Source: Hyphomicrobiales bacterium
GTDB lineage: Bacteria; Pseudomonadota; Alphaproteobacteria; Rhizobiales; Xanthobacteraceae
Reading direction: 5' to 3'
Length of the DNA: 64,000 nucleotides
Assembly (NCBI GenBank): GCA_017305715.1
Contig: JAFKKG010000008.1
Coordinates: forward strand, 310,001-374,000
The notes below the pieces were generated by a model that saw only the letters and a program-made list of their open reading frames with translations, did not search any database and was not told the origin of the DNA. Position 1 is the stretch's first letter, and each line of letters begins with the position of its first letter. This document shows positions 9,274-17,758 of the stretch, piece after piece. The position numbers and the translations under genes were made by a program.

Positions 9274-10185
9274 GTGCGCGGTGTTTTTGTCGATGCCAAT
9301 GAATCGCTGGCCGTGATCTTCGAGCGGCTGGAGAAGCCCGGAGATCCCAAGGTTCGCGTCCACCGCGATCCCGACATCACGCCGGAGCAATATCCGGCCA
9401 TTCTCGACGGCGCCGAGATCGCGATCGTCGATCACACCGCATTGCCGACGGACATCGCCAGGAAGTGCGCCGGGCTGAAGCACGTGGTGTTCCTCGGCAC
9501 CGGCGCGCGCAGCTACATGAACCCCGAAGAACTCGCCGAGATCGGCATCCACGTGCACCTGATCAAGGGTTATGGCGATACGGCGGTGGCCGAATGCGCC
9601 ATCGCGCTGATGTGGGAGGGCGCACGCGGGCTTGCCAAAATGGATCGCGGCATCCGCGCCGGTAACTGGCTGCGCGACGATGCCATGCAACTGACCGGCA
9701 AAACGCTCGGCCTGATCGGCTTCGGCGGCATTGCAGCGGAAGTGGCGCGGATCGCGCTCGGCAGCGGCATGCGCGTGATCGCCTGGAACCGGTCACCCAA
9801 GAAGCACCCGAAGGTCGAGTTCGTCGAGCTCGATGAGCTCCTGACCGAAAGCGACGTGGTTTCGATTCATCTGCTGCTCAACGACGAGACCCGCGGGCTG
9901 GTGTCGGCCGCCTGCATCGAGGCGATGAAGCCCGGCGTCATCCTCGTCAACACCGCGCGCGGCGCCATCGTCGATGAGGACGCGATGATCGAGGCGCTGA
10001 AATCAGGCCAGATCCGCCATGCCGGCCTCGACGTCTTCAACATCGAGCCGCTGCCGGCGGATCATCCGCTGACAAAGCTGCCGAACGTGACATTGTCGGC
10101 GCATTCCGCCTTCCGCACGCCCGAGGCGAGCGAGAATCTGATCGGCGCGGCGTGGGAGCACTGCCGGCGGATCGTGCGAAAGTAA
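9274..10185 (+). CDS. D-isomer-specific 2-hydroxyacid dehydrogenase
   Basis: 303 residues, GTG start preceded by GGAGGA. The nucleotide-binding motif GLIGFGGIA is at 146-154. The catalytic triad of the family is present: Arg229 (NTARGAIVDE), Glu258 (FNIEP) and His277 (SAHSAF). It should interconvert a 2-oxoacid and a D-2-hydroxyacid with NAD(P). It lies 24 bp after the carbamoylase, so it probably acts on the carbon skeleton released in that pathway. Confidence 0.88.
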   Translation: MRGVFVDANESLAVIFERLEKPGDPKVRVHRDPDITPEQYPAILDGAEIAIVDHTALPTDIARKCAGLKHVVFLGTGARSYMNPEELAEIGIHVHLIKGYGDTAVAECAIALMWEGARGLAKMDRGIRAGNWLRDDAMQLTGKTLGLIGFGGIAAEVARIALGSGMRVIAWNRSPKKHPKVEFVELDELLTESDVVSIHLLLNDETRGLVSAACIEAMKPGVILVNTARGAIVDEDAMIEALKSGQIRHAGLDVFNIEPLPADHPLTKLPNVTLSAHSAFRTPEASENLIGAAWEHCRRIVRK

Positions 10186-10213
10186 CGCAGCGTGACTGGT
10201 CCCATGCCAGGAA

Positions 10214-10654
10214 TCAGAACGCTGGGCCGACGTACCTGAGGCGGTTTATGTCGGATTGCCCTTGCTCGGGGAATTCGAGCGTCGGCGTGACGTGGCCGAC
10301 GAGGATGCCGGGTGTCACTGCTGTCTTGATGTACTTCGTCTCGCCCGCGGCCAATTGGAACGTGACCGCATTTTCGACCTCGGTTGCTGTTGTTACGGCG
10401 TATTTTCCCGGGGGGCGGTCTACATAAGAGAACCCGCCGGGCACAGACCTGCCGACGACTTCATTGTTCATCCGAATCTCGGGCTGAACAGCCGACCCCG
10501 AAAATTCGCCCGGCCGGGTGAAGAAGACACGGCCGAGACCCGGCTTCAATGGCGGGAGCTGCAACGGCGGTTCATCGAGTCCGCGTGGACTGGCGCAACT
10601 CGCCAGTAAAAATCCGACAAGCAAAAGGGGCAGCGCCCCGAATTTCGACCTCAT
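10214..10654 (-). CDS. DUF2846-type lipoprotein
   Basis: 146 residues. A hydrophobic signal ends in FLLASC, a plausible lipobox with the acylated Cys at residue 20. The mature domain has GRVFFTRPGEF and a PPGKYAVTT segment typical of DUF2846 envelope lipoproteins, whose role is unknown. The ATG at 10652-10654 gives the shortest complete signal. It is convergent with the preceding dehydrogenase and appears to be a single-gene unit. Confidence 0.75.
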   Translation of the reverse strand: MRSKFGALPLLLVGFLLASCASPRGLDEPPLQLPPLKPGLGRVFFTRPGEFSGSAVQPEIRMNNEVVGRSVPGGFSYVDRPPGKYAVTTATEVENAVTFQLAAGETKYIKTAVTPGILVGHVTPTLEFPEQGQSDINRLRYVGPAF

Positions 10655-10837
10655 ATGTCCCGTCTCGAAAGCGCCCAGTCCAAATCGACGGCAAATAACG
10701 AACGGCTGACAATCGCCTCGCTGTTGCCTCGTCCCCCAAGGGCTCAATTAGGCATACCCGCGTAGATTGTGCAACCGTTTCGCCGCGCCATCCTGCACTT
10801 TCTCCGCTTGTGGGATAAGGTGGCGCGGAGCGCCGGA

Positions 10838-10940
10838 TAAGGGGTCTCTATCCTCATCCCGAACTGTGCAGTGAGGAGAGAACCCCTCATCCGCCTATGC
10901 TTCGCTTCGGTACCTTCTCCAACAAGGGGAGAAGGGAAGA
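10838..10940. repeat. Intergenic repeat with CCTTCTCC/GGAGAAGG stem
   Basis: Non-coding stretch in the 292-bp gap 10655-10946. It contains the alternating CCTCATCC / GCTTCGCTTCG / CCTTCTCC pattern of a dispersed repeat. The arms CCTTCTCC (10913-10920) and GGAGAAGG (10928-10935) form a hairpin 11 bp beyond the stop of the adjacent dehydrogenase, so it may also act as a weak transcript end. The rest of the gap holds nothing I recognise. Confidence 0.55.
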
Positions 10941-10946
10941 AGAGCC

Positions 10947-12020
10947 CTAATCCACCATATCCGCGACCGCCTTGCCGCACGCGGTCGTATCCGCGTTGCC
11001 GCCGAGGTCGCGGGTGCGCAGGGTGCGTTCGCCGAGCGTGCGCTCGATCGCGCCGACGATCGAGGCCGCGGCTTCCTTCTCGCCGAGATGCTCCAGCATC
11101 ATCGCACCCGACCAGATCATCCCGATCGGGTTGGCTATCCCCTGTCCGGCAATGTCAGGCGCCGAGCCGTGCACCGGCTCGAACACCGAGGGGAAAAGCC
11201 CGGGAGGATTGATGTTACCCGACGGCGCGATGCCGATGGTGCCGGTGCAGGCCGGGCCGAGATCGGAGAGGATGTCGCCGAACAGGTTGGAGCCGACCAC
11301 GACGTCGAACCAGTCCGGATGCAGCACGAAATTCGCGGTGAGGATATCGATGTGGTACTTGTCCCACTTCACCTTGGGATAATTCTTCGCCATCGCCTCC
11401 ACGCGCTCGTCCCAATAAGGCATGGTGATCGAGATGCCGTTGGATTTGGTCGCCGAGGTCAGATGCTGCTTCGGCCGTGACGCCGCGAGGTCGAACGCGA
11501 ACTTCAGAATACGGTCGACGCCGACGCGCGTCATCACCGTCTGCTGGGTGACGAATTCGCGGTCGGTATCCGGGAACATGCGGCCGCCGACGGAGGAATA
11601 TTCACCTTCGGTGTTTTCGCGCACCACCCAGAAATCGATATCGCCGGGCTTGCGGCCCGCGAGCGGCGACGGCACGCCGGGCATCAGGCGCACCGGACGG
11701 AGATTCACGTACTGGTCGAACTCCCGGCGGAATTTGATCAGCGAACCCCACAAGGAAATGTGATCGGGGATCTTGGCCGGCCAGCCCACCGCGCCGAAAT
11801 AGATCGCATCGTGCTTGCCGATTTTCGCTTTCCAGTCCTCCGGCATCATCTCGCCGTGCTTCTCGTAATAATCCCAGGACGCGAAATCGAAATGGTCGAA
11901 ATGCACGGCGACGCCATGCTTTTTCGCAGCCGCCTCCAGCACGCGCAGTCCCTCCGGGACTACTTCCTTGCCGATGCCGTCGCCGGGAATGACCGCGATC
12001 CGATAGGTTTTCTTGCTCAT
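10947..12020 (-). CDS. Tartrate / D-malate dehydrogenase-type isocitrate dehydrogenase family enzyme
   Basis: 357 residues, Mg2+/NAD-dependent beta-decarboxylating dehydrogenase family. The nucleotide-facing N-terminus reads AVIPGDGIGKEV. The substrate region RENTEGEYS with a following metal-ligand motif GSNLFGDILSDL is clear, and EPVHGSAPDIAG sits near residue 272. Family members (TtuC, DmlA) oxidise tartrate or D-malate; 3-isopropylmalate dehydrogenase is less likely given the TtuC-like WDYYEKHG and WGSLIKFR segments. It is divergent from an SDR gene across 189 bp. Confidence 0.85.
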   Translation of the reverse strand: MSKKTYRIAVIPGDGIGKEVVPEGLRVLEAAAKKHGVAVHFDHFDFASWDYYEKHGEMMPEDWKAKIGKHDAIYFGAVGWPAKIPDHISLWGSLIKFRREFDQYVNLRPVRLMPGVPSPLAGRKPGDIDFWVVRENTEGEYSSVGGRMFPDTDREFVTQQTVMTRVGVDRILKFAFDLAASRPKQHLTSATKSNGISITMPYWDERVEAMAKNYPKVKWDKYHIDILTANFVLHPDWFDVVVGSNLFGDILSDLGPACTGTIGIAPSGNINPPGLFPSVFEPVHGSAPDIAGQGIANPIGMIWSGAMMLEHLGEKEAAASIVGAIERTLGERTLRTRDLGGNADTTACGKAVADMVD

Positions 12021-12209
12021 CCTGAAATTCCTTGGGTGGCTTGTTTTGGGTCGTGTGCCATGCCCCAGACACGGCCTGTTGATCTGCCCTGCAATGGACC
12101 AAACAGCGGGCGGGTGCAACGCTGCAGTGCAATGTTGACCGCTGATGGCCCGACCGCCTACCAATTTCGCCGACCTTCCCGAGACCCCTCCCAACCAGCG
12201 AGAATTCCC

Positions 12210-12986
12210 ATGGATCTGCATTTGCGCGGCAAGCGCGTTCTGATCACCGGCGCCTCCAAGGGCATTGGCGCCGCCGCCGCCGAAGCCTTTGCGGAAGAAG
12301 GCTGTGACCTGCTTCTGGCCGCCCGCAACGGCGAGCAATTGAAGACGCTCGCCGACCGGCTGCGTTCCGCCCACCAGATCGACGCCACCACACATGTGGT
12401 CGACCTGCGCAAGCCGGAGGACCTGGCAAAATTGGCAAAGAATGCCTCCGACATCGACATCCTCGTCAACAATGCCGGCGATATCCCGGGCGGCTCGATC
12501 GACAAGATCGACGAGGCGACATGGCGCCACGCCTGGGAATTGAAAGTGTTCGGCTACATCAACCTCACCCGCGCGGTCTACGCGCAGATGAAGGCGCGCG
12601 GCCACGGCGTGATCGTCAACGACATCGGCGCCGCCGGTGAAAAATTCGACGCCAATTACATCTGCGGCAGCGCCGGCAATGCCGCGCTGATGGCCTTTAC
12701 CCGCGCGCTCGGCGGCAAGAGCCTCGCCGACAATATCCGCGTGGTCGGCATCAATCCCGGCCCCGTCGGCACCGACCGCCACGTCACGCTGCTGAAGACA
12801 CGCGCGAAAAGCCAGTTCGGCGACGAGAACCGCTACAAGGAATTCCAGAAAGGCCTGCCGCTCGGCCGACCCGCCCATGCGCGCGAGATCGGCGACCTGA
12901 TGGCGTTCCTGGCGTCGGATCGCTCAGGGTATACGTCGGGCGTGATCTATACGGTGGATGGCGGGATCAGCGCGGGGTGGGGCTAG
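12210..12986 (+). CDS. Atypical short-chain dehydrogenase/reductase
   Basis: 258 residues with the classical cofactor motif TGASKGIG (13-20) and NNAG (87-90). The catalytic Tyr is present (Tyr150 in NYICGS), but the residue four further on is Ser154 rather than the expected Lys, and the usual upstream Ser region reads VNDIG. The C-terminus keeps INPGPVGTDR and TVDGGIS. I recall a subfamily of SDRs with the same YICGS pattern, so this is inherited rather than a mutation. Its activity is therefore uncertain. Confidence 0.85.
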   Translation: MDLHLRGKRVLITGASKGIGAAAAEAFAEEGCDLLLAARNGEQLKTLADRLRSAHQIDATTHVVDLRKPEDLAKLAKNASDIDILVNNAGDIPGGSIDKIDEATWRHAWELKVFGYINLTRAVYAQMKARGHGVIVNDIGAAGEKFDANYICGSAGNAALMAFTRALGGKSLADNIRVVGINPGPVGTDRHVTLLKTRAKSQFGDENRYKEFQKGLPLGRPAHAREIGDLMAFLASDRSGYTSGVIYTVDGGISAGWG

Positions 12987-13002
12987 GCGGTCTGACTGCT
13001 AC

Positions 13003-13084
13003 CGTGATTGCGAGCGAAGCCAAGCAATTCATGCATCCGCGGAAAGATGGATTGCTTCGTCGTTTCGCTCTTCGCAATGAGGGG
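13003..13084. repeat. Imperfect palindromic intergenic repeat
   Basis: The left half GATTGCGAGCGAAG and the right half ending CTTCGCAATGAGG mirror each other, with a second pair AAGCAATTC / GGATTGCTT inside. It fills the gap between two convergent genes and could fold in the transcript of either. Repeats of this appearance are common in Bradyrhizobium and Rhodopseudomonas genomes. Confidence 0.6.
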
Positions 13085-13933
13085 CTAGACAGTCCTTTCA
13101 AACAACTGCCGGATCAGCGTCGTGATCCTGCCCTGCGTCGACATCATCTCATGCAGAATCGTGAAATGATCCGCGCCGGGGATTTCTTCATACGTCACCG
13201 GCAGTCCATGTCTGGCGCGGTGGCCGGCGAAGTCGGCGGTCTGCTTGCGCAGCAGCGGCAGCTCGGCGCTGCCCACCACCAGCGACAGCGGCTTTGACGG
13301 TCCGCCCGCCATCATCATCGGCGAGTTGCGGCGCGAGATCGCCTCGTCGGCTTGCAGTTTCTCGTTGAGATAGCTGTGCCGGACCGGCTCCAGATCATAG
13401 ATCCCTGATATCGCCATCCCGGCCCTGACCTTGGGATGCGACAGCGCCATCGACGTAAGATGGCCGCCGGCCGACCAGCCCGACACGACAAGGCCTTCGG
13501 CCGCGGCTCCGAGGGTGGGCAATTGTCCGGTGAGAAAATCGATCCCGGCATGGATTTCGGCGACGATCTCGTCGAGCGTTGCATCCGGGGCCAGCGTGTA
13601 GCCGATCAGCGCGACATTGATGCCATGCGCCATCGGGCCTTCGGCGACAATTGTAAAGACCTCCTTGGCGCGGGCCTGCCAGTAGCCGCCATGGATGAAC
13701 AGCAGCGTTGGTGCCCGGTCGGCGGCTTTCAGGAAATCGATCCGGTTGCGCTCGCGCGGGCCGTAGCGCAGCTCGATATGGTCCGGGAGGCGCTTGCGCA
13801 TCTCGCCGGAGCGCCGCTCCCAGCCGGCGACCATCTCGCTACTGCCTTTGACAGCCTCGCCATTGTTAAGACCCCGGTCCAGCTCCTGGCGGCTCATCGC
13901 CCGCCAGTCCAGCGCAGAGAACAATGCCGACAT
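13085..13933 (-). CDS. Alpha/beta hydrolase, kynurenine formamidase-like
   Basis: 282 residues. The oxyanion motif HGGYW (81-85) and nucleophile elbow GWSAGG (Ser154) match the arylformamidase/carboxylesterase branch; the catalytic His lies in GADHF near residue 261. Such enzymes hydrolyse N-formyl-kynurenine or small esters. No kyn genes are adjacent, so the substrate is open. It is divergent from the amidase gene across 100 bp. Confidence 0.8.
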   Translation of the reverse strand: MSALFSALDWRAMSRQELDRGLNNGEAVKGSSEMVAGWERRSGEMRKRLPDHIELRYGPRERNRIDFLKAADRAPTLLFIHGGYWQARAKEVFTIVAEGPMAHGINVALIGYTLAPDATLDEIVAEIHAGIDFLTGQLPTLGAAAEGLVVSGWSAGGHLTSMALSHPKVRAGMAISGIYDLEPVRHSYLNEKLQADEAISRRNSPMMMAGGPSKPLSLVVGSAELPLLRKQTADFAGHRARHGLPVTYEEIPGADHFTILHEMMSTQGRITTLIRQLFERTV

Positions 13934-14033
13934 TCCAAATCTCCAGTGCAGCCACGACGCGGGCGCGTTTCCACTTTGCCGGAAAATGTTCTACAGCACC
14001 ATCGGTGCTCGGGGAAACGACGGGAGAGAGCTG

Positions 14034-15455
14034 GTGGCGGATCAGGGTCTGGTGCGGGAAACGGCGTGTGCGGTTGTCGGCAAGCTGAAATCGGGCGAAG
14101 TCACCCCACTCGACCTGCTCGACGTGCTGGAAAAGCGCATTGCCGAAGTCGACGGCCCCGTCAACGCGCTGCCGACGCTGTGTTTTGATCGCGCCCGCGA
14201 TCGCGCCAAGGCCTTGATGCAAAAGCCTGCGAGTGAGCGCGGCCTGCTGGCAGGCCTGCCGATCCCGATCAAGGACCTCACGGCCGTCGAGGGCGTGCGG
14301 ACGACGCAGGGCTCGCCGATCTACAAGGACACCATCCCGCCGAAATCGGACATCCTGGTCGAACATCTCGAACACAATGGCGGCGTGATCTACGCAAAAT
14401 CCAACACGCCGGAATTCGGCGCCGGCGCCAACACTTTCAATGAAGTGTTCGGCCCCACCCGCAATCCCTGGGACACGTCGCGCTCCGCGGCCGGCTCCTC
14501 GGGCGGCGCGGCGGCGGCGCTTGCCTCCGGCACCGCCTGGCTCGCACACGGCTCCGACATGGGCGGCAGCTTGCGCAACCCGGCGAGCTTCTGCGGCATC
14601 GTCGGCCTGCGGCCGAGCATCGGCCGCGTCGCACACACGATTGCGGCCGCGATCGATCGCAATCTTGGGGTCCAGGGCCCGATGGCGCGCAACGTCGAGG
14701 ATTGCGCGCTGCTGCTCGACGCCATGAGCGGTGAACATCCCGGCGATCCCCTGTCGCTGCCGGTGCTGCCGAACTCGTTCCTTTCAGCCGTGCGCGCCGG
14801 AACAAAACCGAAGCGCGTCGCCTATTCGCCCGATCTCGGCATCACGCCGGTCGACCCCGAAGTGGCCGCCGTCACCCGCAAGGCGGCGCAACGCTTTGCC
14901 GAGGCTGGCGTCATCGTCGAGGAAGCCCATCCGGATCTGCGCGAAGCCCATGAATGTTTCCACGTGCTGCGCGCGTTCGACTTCGCGCTGAGCAAGGCGC
15001 AATTGCTGCGCACCAAGCGCGACCAGCTCAAGCCCGAAGTGATCTGGAATATCGAGGAAGGTCTCAAGCTGACCGTCGAGCAACTCGAGCGCGCGGAGGC
15101 GCAGCGCGTCGCCATGACCGCGCGCACGCTGGAATTCTTCGACACCTACGACCTGCTGCTGGCGCCCGCGACCATCGTGGCGCCGTTCCCGGTCGAGAAC
15201 CGCTATGTCGCCGAATGCGCCGGGAAAAAGTTCGACAATTATGTCGAATGGCTCGGTATCGTGTACGCTATCACGCTGGTCTGTTGCCCGGCGCTGTCGC
15301 TGCCCTGCGGCTTCACGGCGTCGGGCCTGCCGGTCGGCCTGCAGATGGTGGCCAAGCCGCGCGGCGAGGCACAGCTCCTGGCCGGCGCCAAGGTGCTGGA
15401 AGACATTCTGGGTGTGCGCGGTACCACGCCGATCGAGCCGCGGGCGCCGAAGTAA
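14034..15455 (+). CDS. Amidase signature family hydrolase
   Basis: 473 residues. The Ser-Ser-Lys triad is complete: Lys80 in PIPIKDL, the cis-Ser155 in AAGSSGG, and the nucleophile Ser179 in DMGGSLRNPA. The GTG start at 14034 is chosen because GGGAGAG lies 5 bp upstream; in-frame ATG codons further upstream would add unconserved residues. The family includes amidases for aliphatic and aryl amides and GatA; no gatB/gatC neighbours are present, so this is a catabolic amidase rather than the tRNA amidotransferase. Confidence 0.88.
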   Translation: MADQGLVRETACAVVGKLKSGEVTPLDLLDVLEKRIAEVDGPVNALPTLCFDRARDRAKALMQKPASERGLLAGLPIPIKDLTAVEGVRTTQGSPIYKDTIPPKSDILVEHLEHNGGVIYAKSNTPEFGAGANTFNEVFGPTRNPWDTSRSAAGSSGGAAAALASGTAWLAHGSDMGGSLRNPASFCGIVGLRPSIGRVAHTIAAAIDRNLGVQGPMARNVEDCALLLDAMSGEHPGDPLSLPVLPNSFLSAVRAGTKPKRVAYSPDLGITPVDPEVAAVTRKAAQRFAEAGVIVEEAHPDLREAHECFHVLRAFDFALSKAQLLRTKRDQLKPEVIWNIEEGLKLTVEQLERAEAQRVAMTARTLEFFDTYDLLLAPATIVAPFPVENRYVAECAGKKFDNYVEWLGIVYAITLVCCPALSLPCGFTASGLPVGLQMVAKPRGEAQLLAGAKVLEDILGVRGTTPIEPRAPK

Positions 15456-15460
15456 CATGT

Positions 15461-15496
15461 CTCTCCTCATGGTGAGGAGGCGCGAGGCGCCGTCTG
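15461..15496. repeat. Short fragment of the CTCATGGTGAGG repeat family
   Basis: The arms CTCCTCA (15463-15469) and TGAGGAG (15473-15479) are followed by GCGCGAGGCGCCGTCT. This matches one end of the longer composite repeats at 25638, 28061 and 30465. It is probably a remnant, just after the amidase stop. Confidence 0.5.
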
Positions 15497-15593
15497 ACGA
15501 GTTTGGGCGCTGCGGCGGGAACCGTGTGCGGCCGCCGGCCGTTACCGGTTCCCGGGATAGCCGGGATTGCAAATCGCTCATGGGAGGCCAGAC

Positions 15594-16916
15594 ATGACGG
15601 ATCAAGCCATCCAGCCCACAGGCGATCATCTCGACGTCGCCGACGTCGAACGGCGGATCAAGGCGATCTTCATCGGCTCGATCGGCAATCTCGTCGAATG
15701 GTACGATTTCTACGCCTACACGGCTTTTGCGCTGTATTTCGCGCCGGCCTTCTTCCCGAACAGCGATCCCGTGGTGCAACAGCTCAACGTCGCCGTGCTG
15801 TTCGCCGCGACGTTCCTGATGCGGCCGCTCGGCGGCTGGCTGTTCGGCTATGTTGCCGACCGCTACGGCCGGCGGCTGTCGCTGACGCTGTCGGTGGTCT
15901 GCATGTGTTTTGGATCGCTGATCATCGCTGTGACGCCGACCTATGCCTCGATCGGCATCCTGGCCCCCTGCATCCTCGCCCTGGCGCGCATCATCGAGGG
16001 CCTTAGCCTCGGCGGCGAATACGGCGCCAGCGCCACCTATCTCAGCGAAGTCGCCGACCCCAGGCATCGCGGGTTTTATTCAAGCTTTCAATACGTCACC
16101 CTGATCGGCGGCCAGCTCACCGCCATCATCGTGCTGCTCCTGCTGCAGAAGGTGTTTCTCACCCCGGAAGAACTGAAGGACTGGGGCTGGCGGATTCCCT
16201 TCGTGATCGGCGCCCTGCTCGCGATCTTTGCCGCCGTGATGCGGCGTAACCTGCACGAAACCGAAGCCTTCGAGGAAGCCAAGAAGGTCAGCAAGCCGAC
16301 CGGTTCGATCCGCGGCCTGCTAAAATATCCGCGCGAATTGTTGCTGGTGGTCGGCCTCACCGCCGGCGGCACCGCGGCGTTCTACACCTTCACCACTTAC
16401 ATGCAGACCTTCGTGAAACTGTCGGTCGGGCTCACCGAGGACCAGACCACGTTCGTGATCTTCGGCTCGCTGATCTTCGCGACCCTGCTGCAGCCGATCT
16501 ATGGCGCGCTGTCCGACCGCATCGGCCGCAAGCCGCTGCTGATCTTCTTCGGCGTCGCCGGCACGCTGGCGACGATCCCGATCCTGACCACGCTGAAGCA
16601 GACCAAGTCGCCGTTCACGGCGTTCCTGCTGATCTGCGCGGCCTGGATCTTCGTCGCCGGCTACACCTCGATCAACGCGATCGTCAAGGCCGAACTGTTT
16701 CCGACCAATGTCCGCGCGCTCGGCGTCGGCCTGCCCTATGCGATCACGGTCTCCGTGTTCGGCGGCACCGCGCCGGCGGTCGCGCTTTACTTCAAGAGCC
16801 TCGGGCATGAGGACTGGTTCTATTACTATCTCAGTGGCATGATCTTTCTCTCGCTGATCATCTATTCGACCATGCGCGACACCAAGCATGAATCGGCGAT
16901 GCACCGGCACGAGTGA
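15594..16916 (+). CDS. MFS transporter, metabolite:H+ symporter (KgtP-like)
   Basis: 440 residues, hydrophobic with the 12-helix MFS layout. The N-terminal GSIGNLVEWYDFYAYTAFAL and the loop motif DRYGRR after helix 2 are typical of the MHS branch (alpha-ketoglutarate, proline/betaine and shikimate symporters). A second cytoplasmic motif DRIGRKP follows mid-protein. ATG 15594 has GGGAGG 6 bp upstream. It lies in line with the amidase and the following molybdoenzyme, so it may import a small carboxylate. Confidence 0.9.
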   Translation: MTDQAIQPTGDHLDVADVERRIKAIFIGSIGNLVEWYDFYAYTAFALYFAPAFFPNSDPVVQQLNVAVLFAATFLMRPLGGWLFGYVADRYGRRLSLTLSVVCMCFGSLIIAVTPTYASIGILAPCILALARIIEGLSLGGEYGASATYLSEVADPRHRGFYSSFQYVTLIGGQLTAIIVLLLLQKVFLTPEELKDWGWRIPFVIGALLAIFAAVMRRNLHETEAFEEAKKVSKPTGSIRGLLKYPRELLLVVGLTAGGTAAFYTFTTYMQTFVKLSVGLTEDQTTFVIFGSLIFATLLQPIYGALSDRIGRKPLLIFFGVAGTLATIPILTTLKQTKSPFTAFLLICAAWIFVAGYTSINAIVKAELFPTNVRALGVGLPYAITVSVFGGTAPAVALYFKSLGHEDWFYYYLSGMIFLSLIIYSTMRDTKHESAMHRHE

Positions 16917-16924
16917 GCCCTGAC

Positions 16925-17590
16925 ATGACCGAAGACCCCGCGCCGCCGCCGGAAAGCAAGCTGACGCGCAGCAAGCAGCGCTGGGCGCGCGAGGGGAAAT
17001 TCCTCACCGGCAGGATCGCCCGGCCCGGAGACCAGCGGCTGCCGCCGGGCCAGCATCTCACGCGGGACTGGCCGGTGCTCGATCTCGGCCTGTCGCCGAA
17101 CATTTCGCGCGAGCGCTGGCGGCTCGACGTCTACGGCGCCGTCGAAAACCCGCTCTTCTGGAATTTTGCAGAATTCACCGCACAGCCGCAGACGCAATTC
17201 GTCTCCGACATCCACTGCGTCACCACATGGTCGCGCTACGACAACCAGTGGGAGGGGCTTTCGACCCGCGACCTCTTGACGGCCTGCCGGCCGCGCGACG
17301 AGGCCGCCTTCGTGGTGCTGCATTCGCACGACGGCTACACCACCAACCTTGCGCTGGAGGATTTCGCCGCCGAGGACGCGCTGCTCGCCCATAGCTGGTC
17401 CGGCCAGCCGCTGGAGCAGGACCATGGCGGCCCGGTGCGGCTGGTGGTGCCGCATCTCTATTTCTGGAAGAGCGCCAAATGGCTGCAGCGCATCGAATTC
17501 CTCGATAGGGATGCACCGGGCTATTGGGAAGTCCGCGGCTACCACAACCGCGGTGACCCCTGGGCCGAACAGCGCTACGATAGCGACTGA
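16925..17590 (+). CDS. Sulfite oxidase-like molybdopterin-dependent oxidoreductase
   Basis: 221 residues, the size of a stand-alone oxidoreductase molybdopterin-binding domain. The Mo-coordinating Cys98 is in DIHCVTTWSRYDNQW. Further conserved parts are LHSHDGYTTNL, HGGPVRLVVP and FWKSAKWL. There is no Tat signal, unlike MsrP, so it is probably cytoplasmic. The start ATG lies 8 bp after the symporter stop, indicating cotranscription. Confidence 0.85.
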   Translation: MTEDPAPPPESKLTRSKQRWAREGKFLTGRIARPGDQRLPPGQHLTRDWPVLDLGLSPNISRERWRLDVYGAVENPLFWNFAEFTAQPQTQFVSDIHCVTTWSRYDNQWEGLSTRDLLTACRPRDEAAFVVLHSHDGYTTNLALEDFAAEDALLAHSWSGQPLEQDHGGPVRLVVPHLYFWKSAKWLQRIEFLDRDAPGYWEVRGYHNRGDPWAEQRYDSD

Positions 17591-17609
17591 ATGAGGCTGC
17601 TTGCGCTTC

Positions 17610-17736
17610 ACCTCTCCCATCGGGAGAGGTCGGATTTTGAGCGTAGCGAGAAATCAGGGTGAGGGGTTAAGGTCTATCGATGGAGCGTACCCCCTCACCC
17701 GGCGCTGCGCGCCGACCTCTTTCGATGGGAGAGGTC
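17610..17736. repeat. Intergenic repeat with ACCTCTCCC/GGGAGAGGT hairpin
   Basis: A perfect 9-bp hairpin ACCTCTCCC (17610-17618) / GGGAGAGGT (17622-17630) opens the element. A related GATGGGAGAGGT occurs at its other end, with CTCACCCGGCGCTGCGCGCC between. It fills almost the whole gap before the next gene. The layout is that of the dispersed repeats found in this bacterial group. Confidence 0.6.
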
Positions 17737-17758
17737 AAAAGCCAAGCGGAGACCAATC

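Noticed and set aside
12021..12878. Long N-terminal extension of the tartrate-type dehydrogenase
   Set aside because: The extra residues are antisense to the SDR gene and show no conservation; MSKKTYRIAVIPGDG is the normal family start.
14034..15455. GatA subunit of the tRNA amidotransferase
   Set aside because: The Ser-Ser-Lys triad is shared by all amidases; there are no gatB or gatC neighbours and the context is catabolic.
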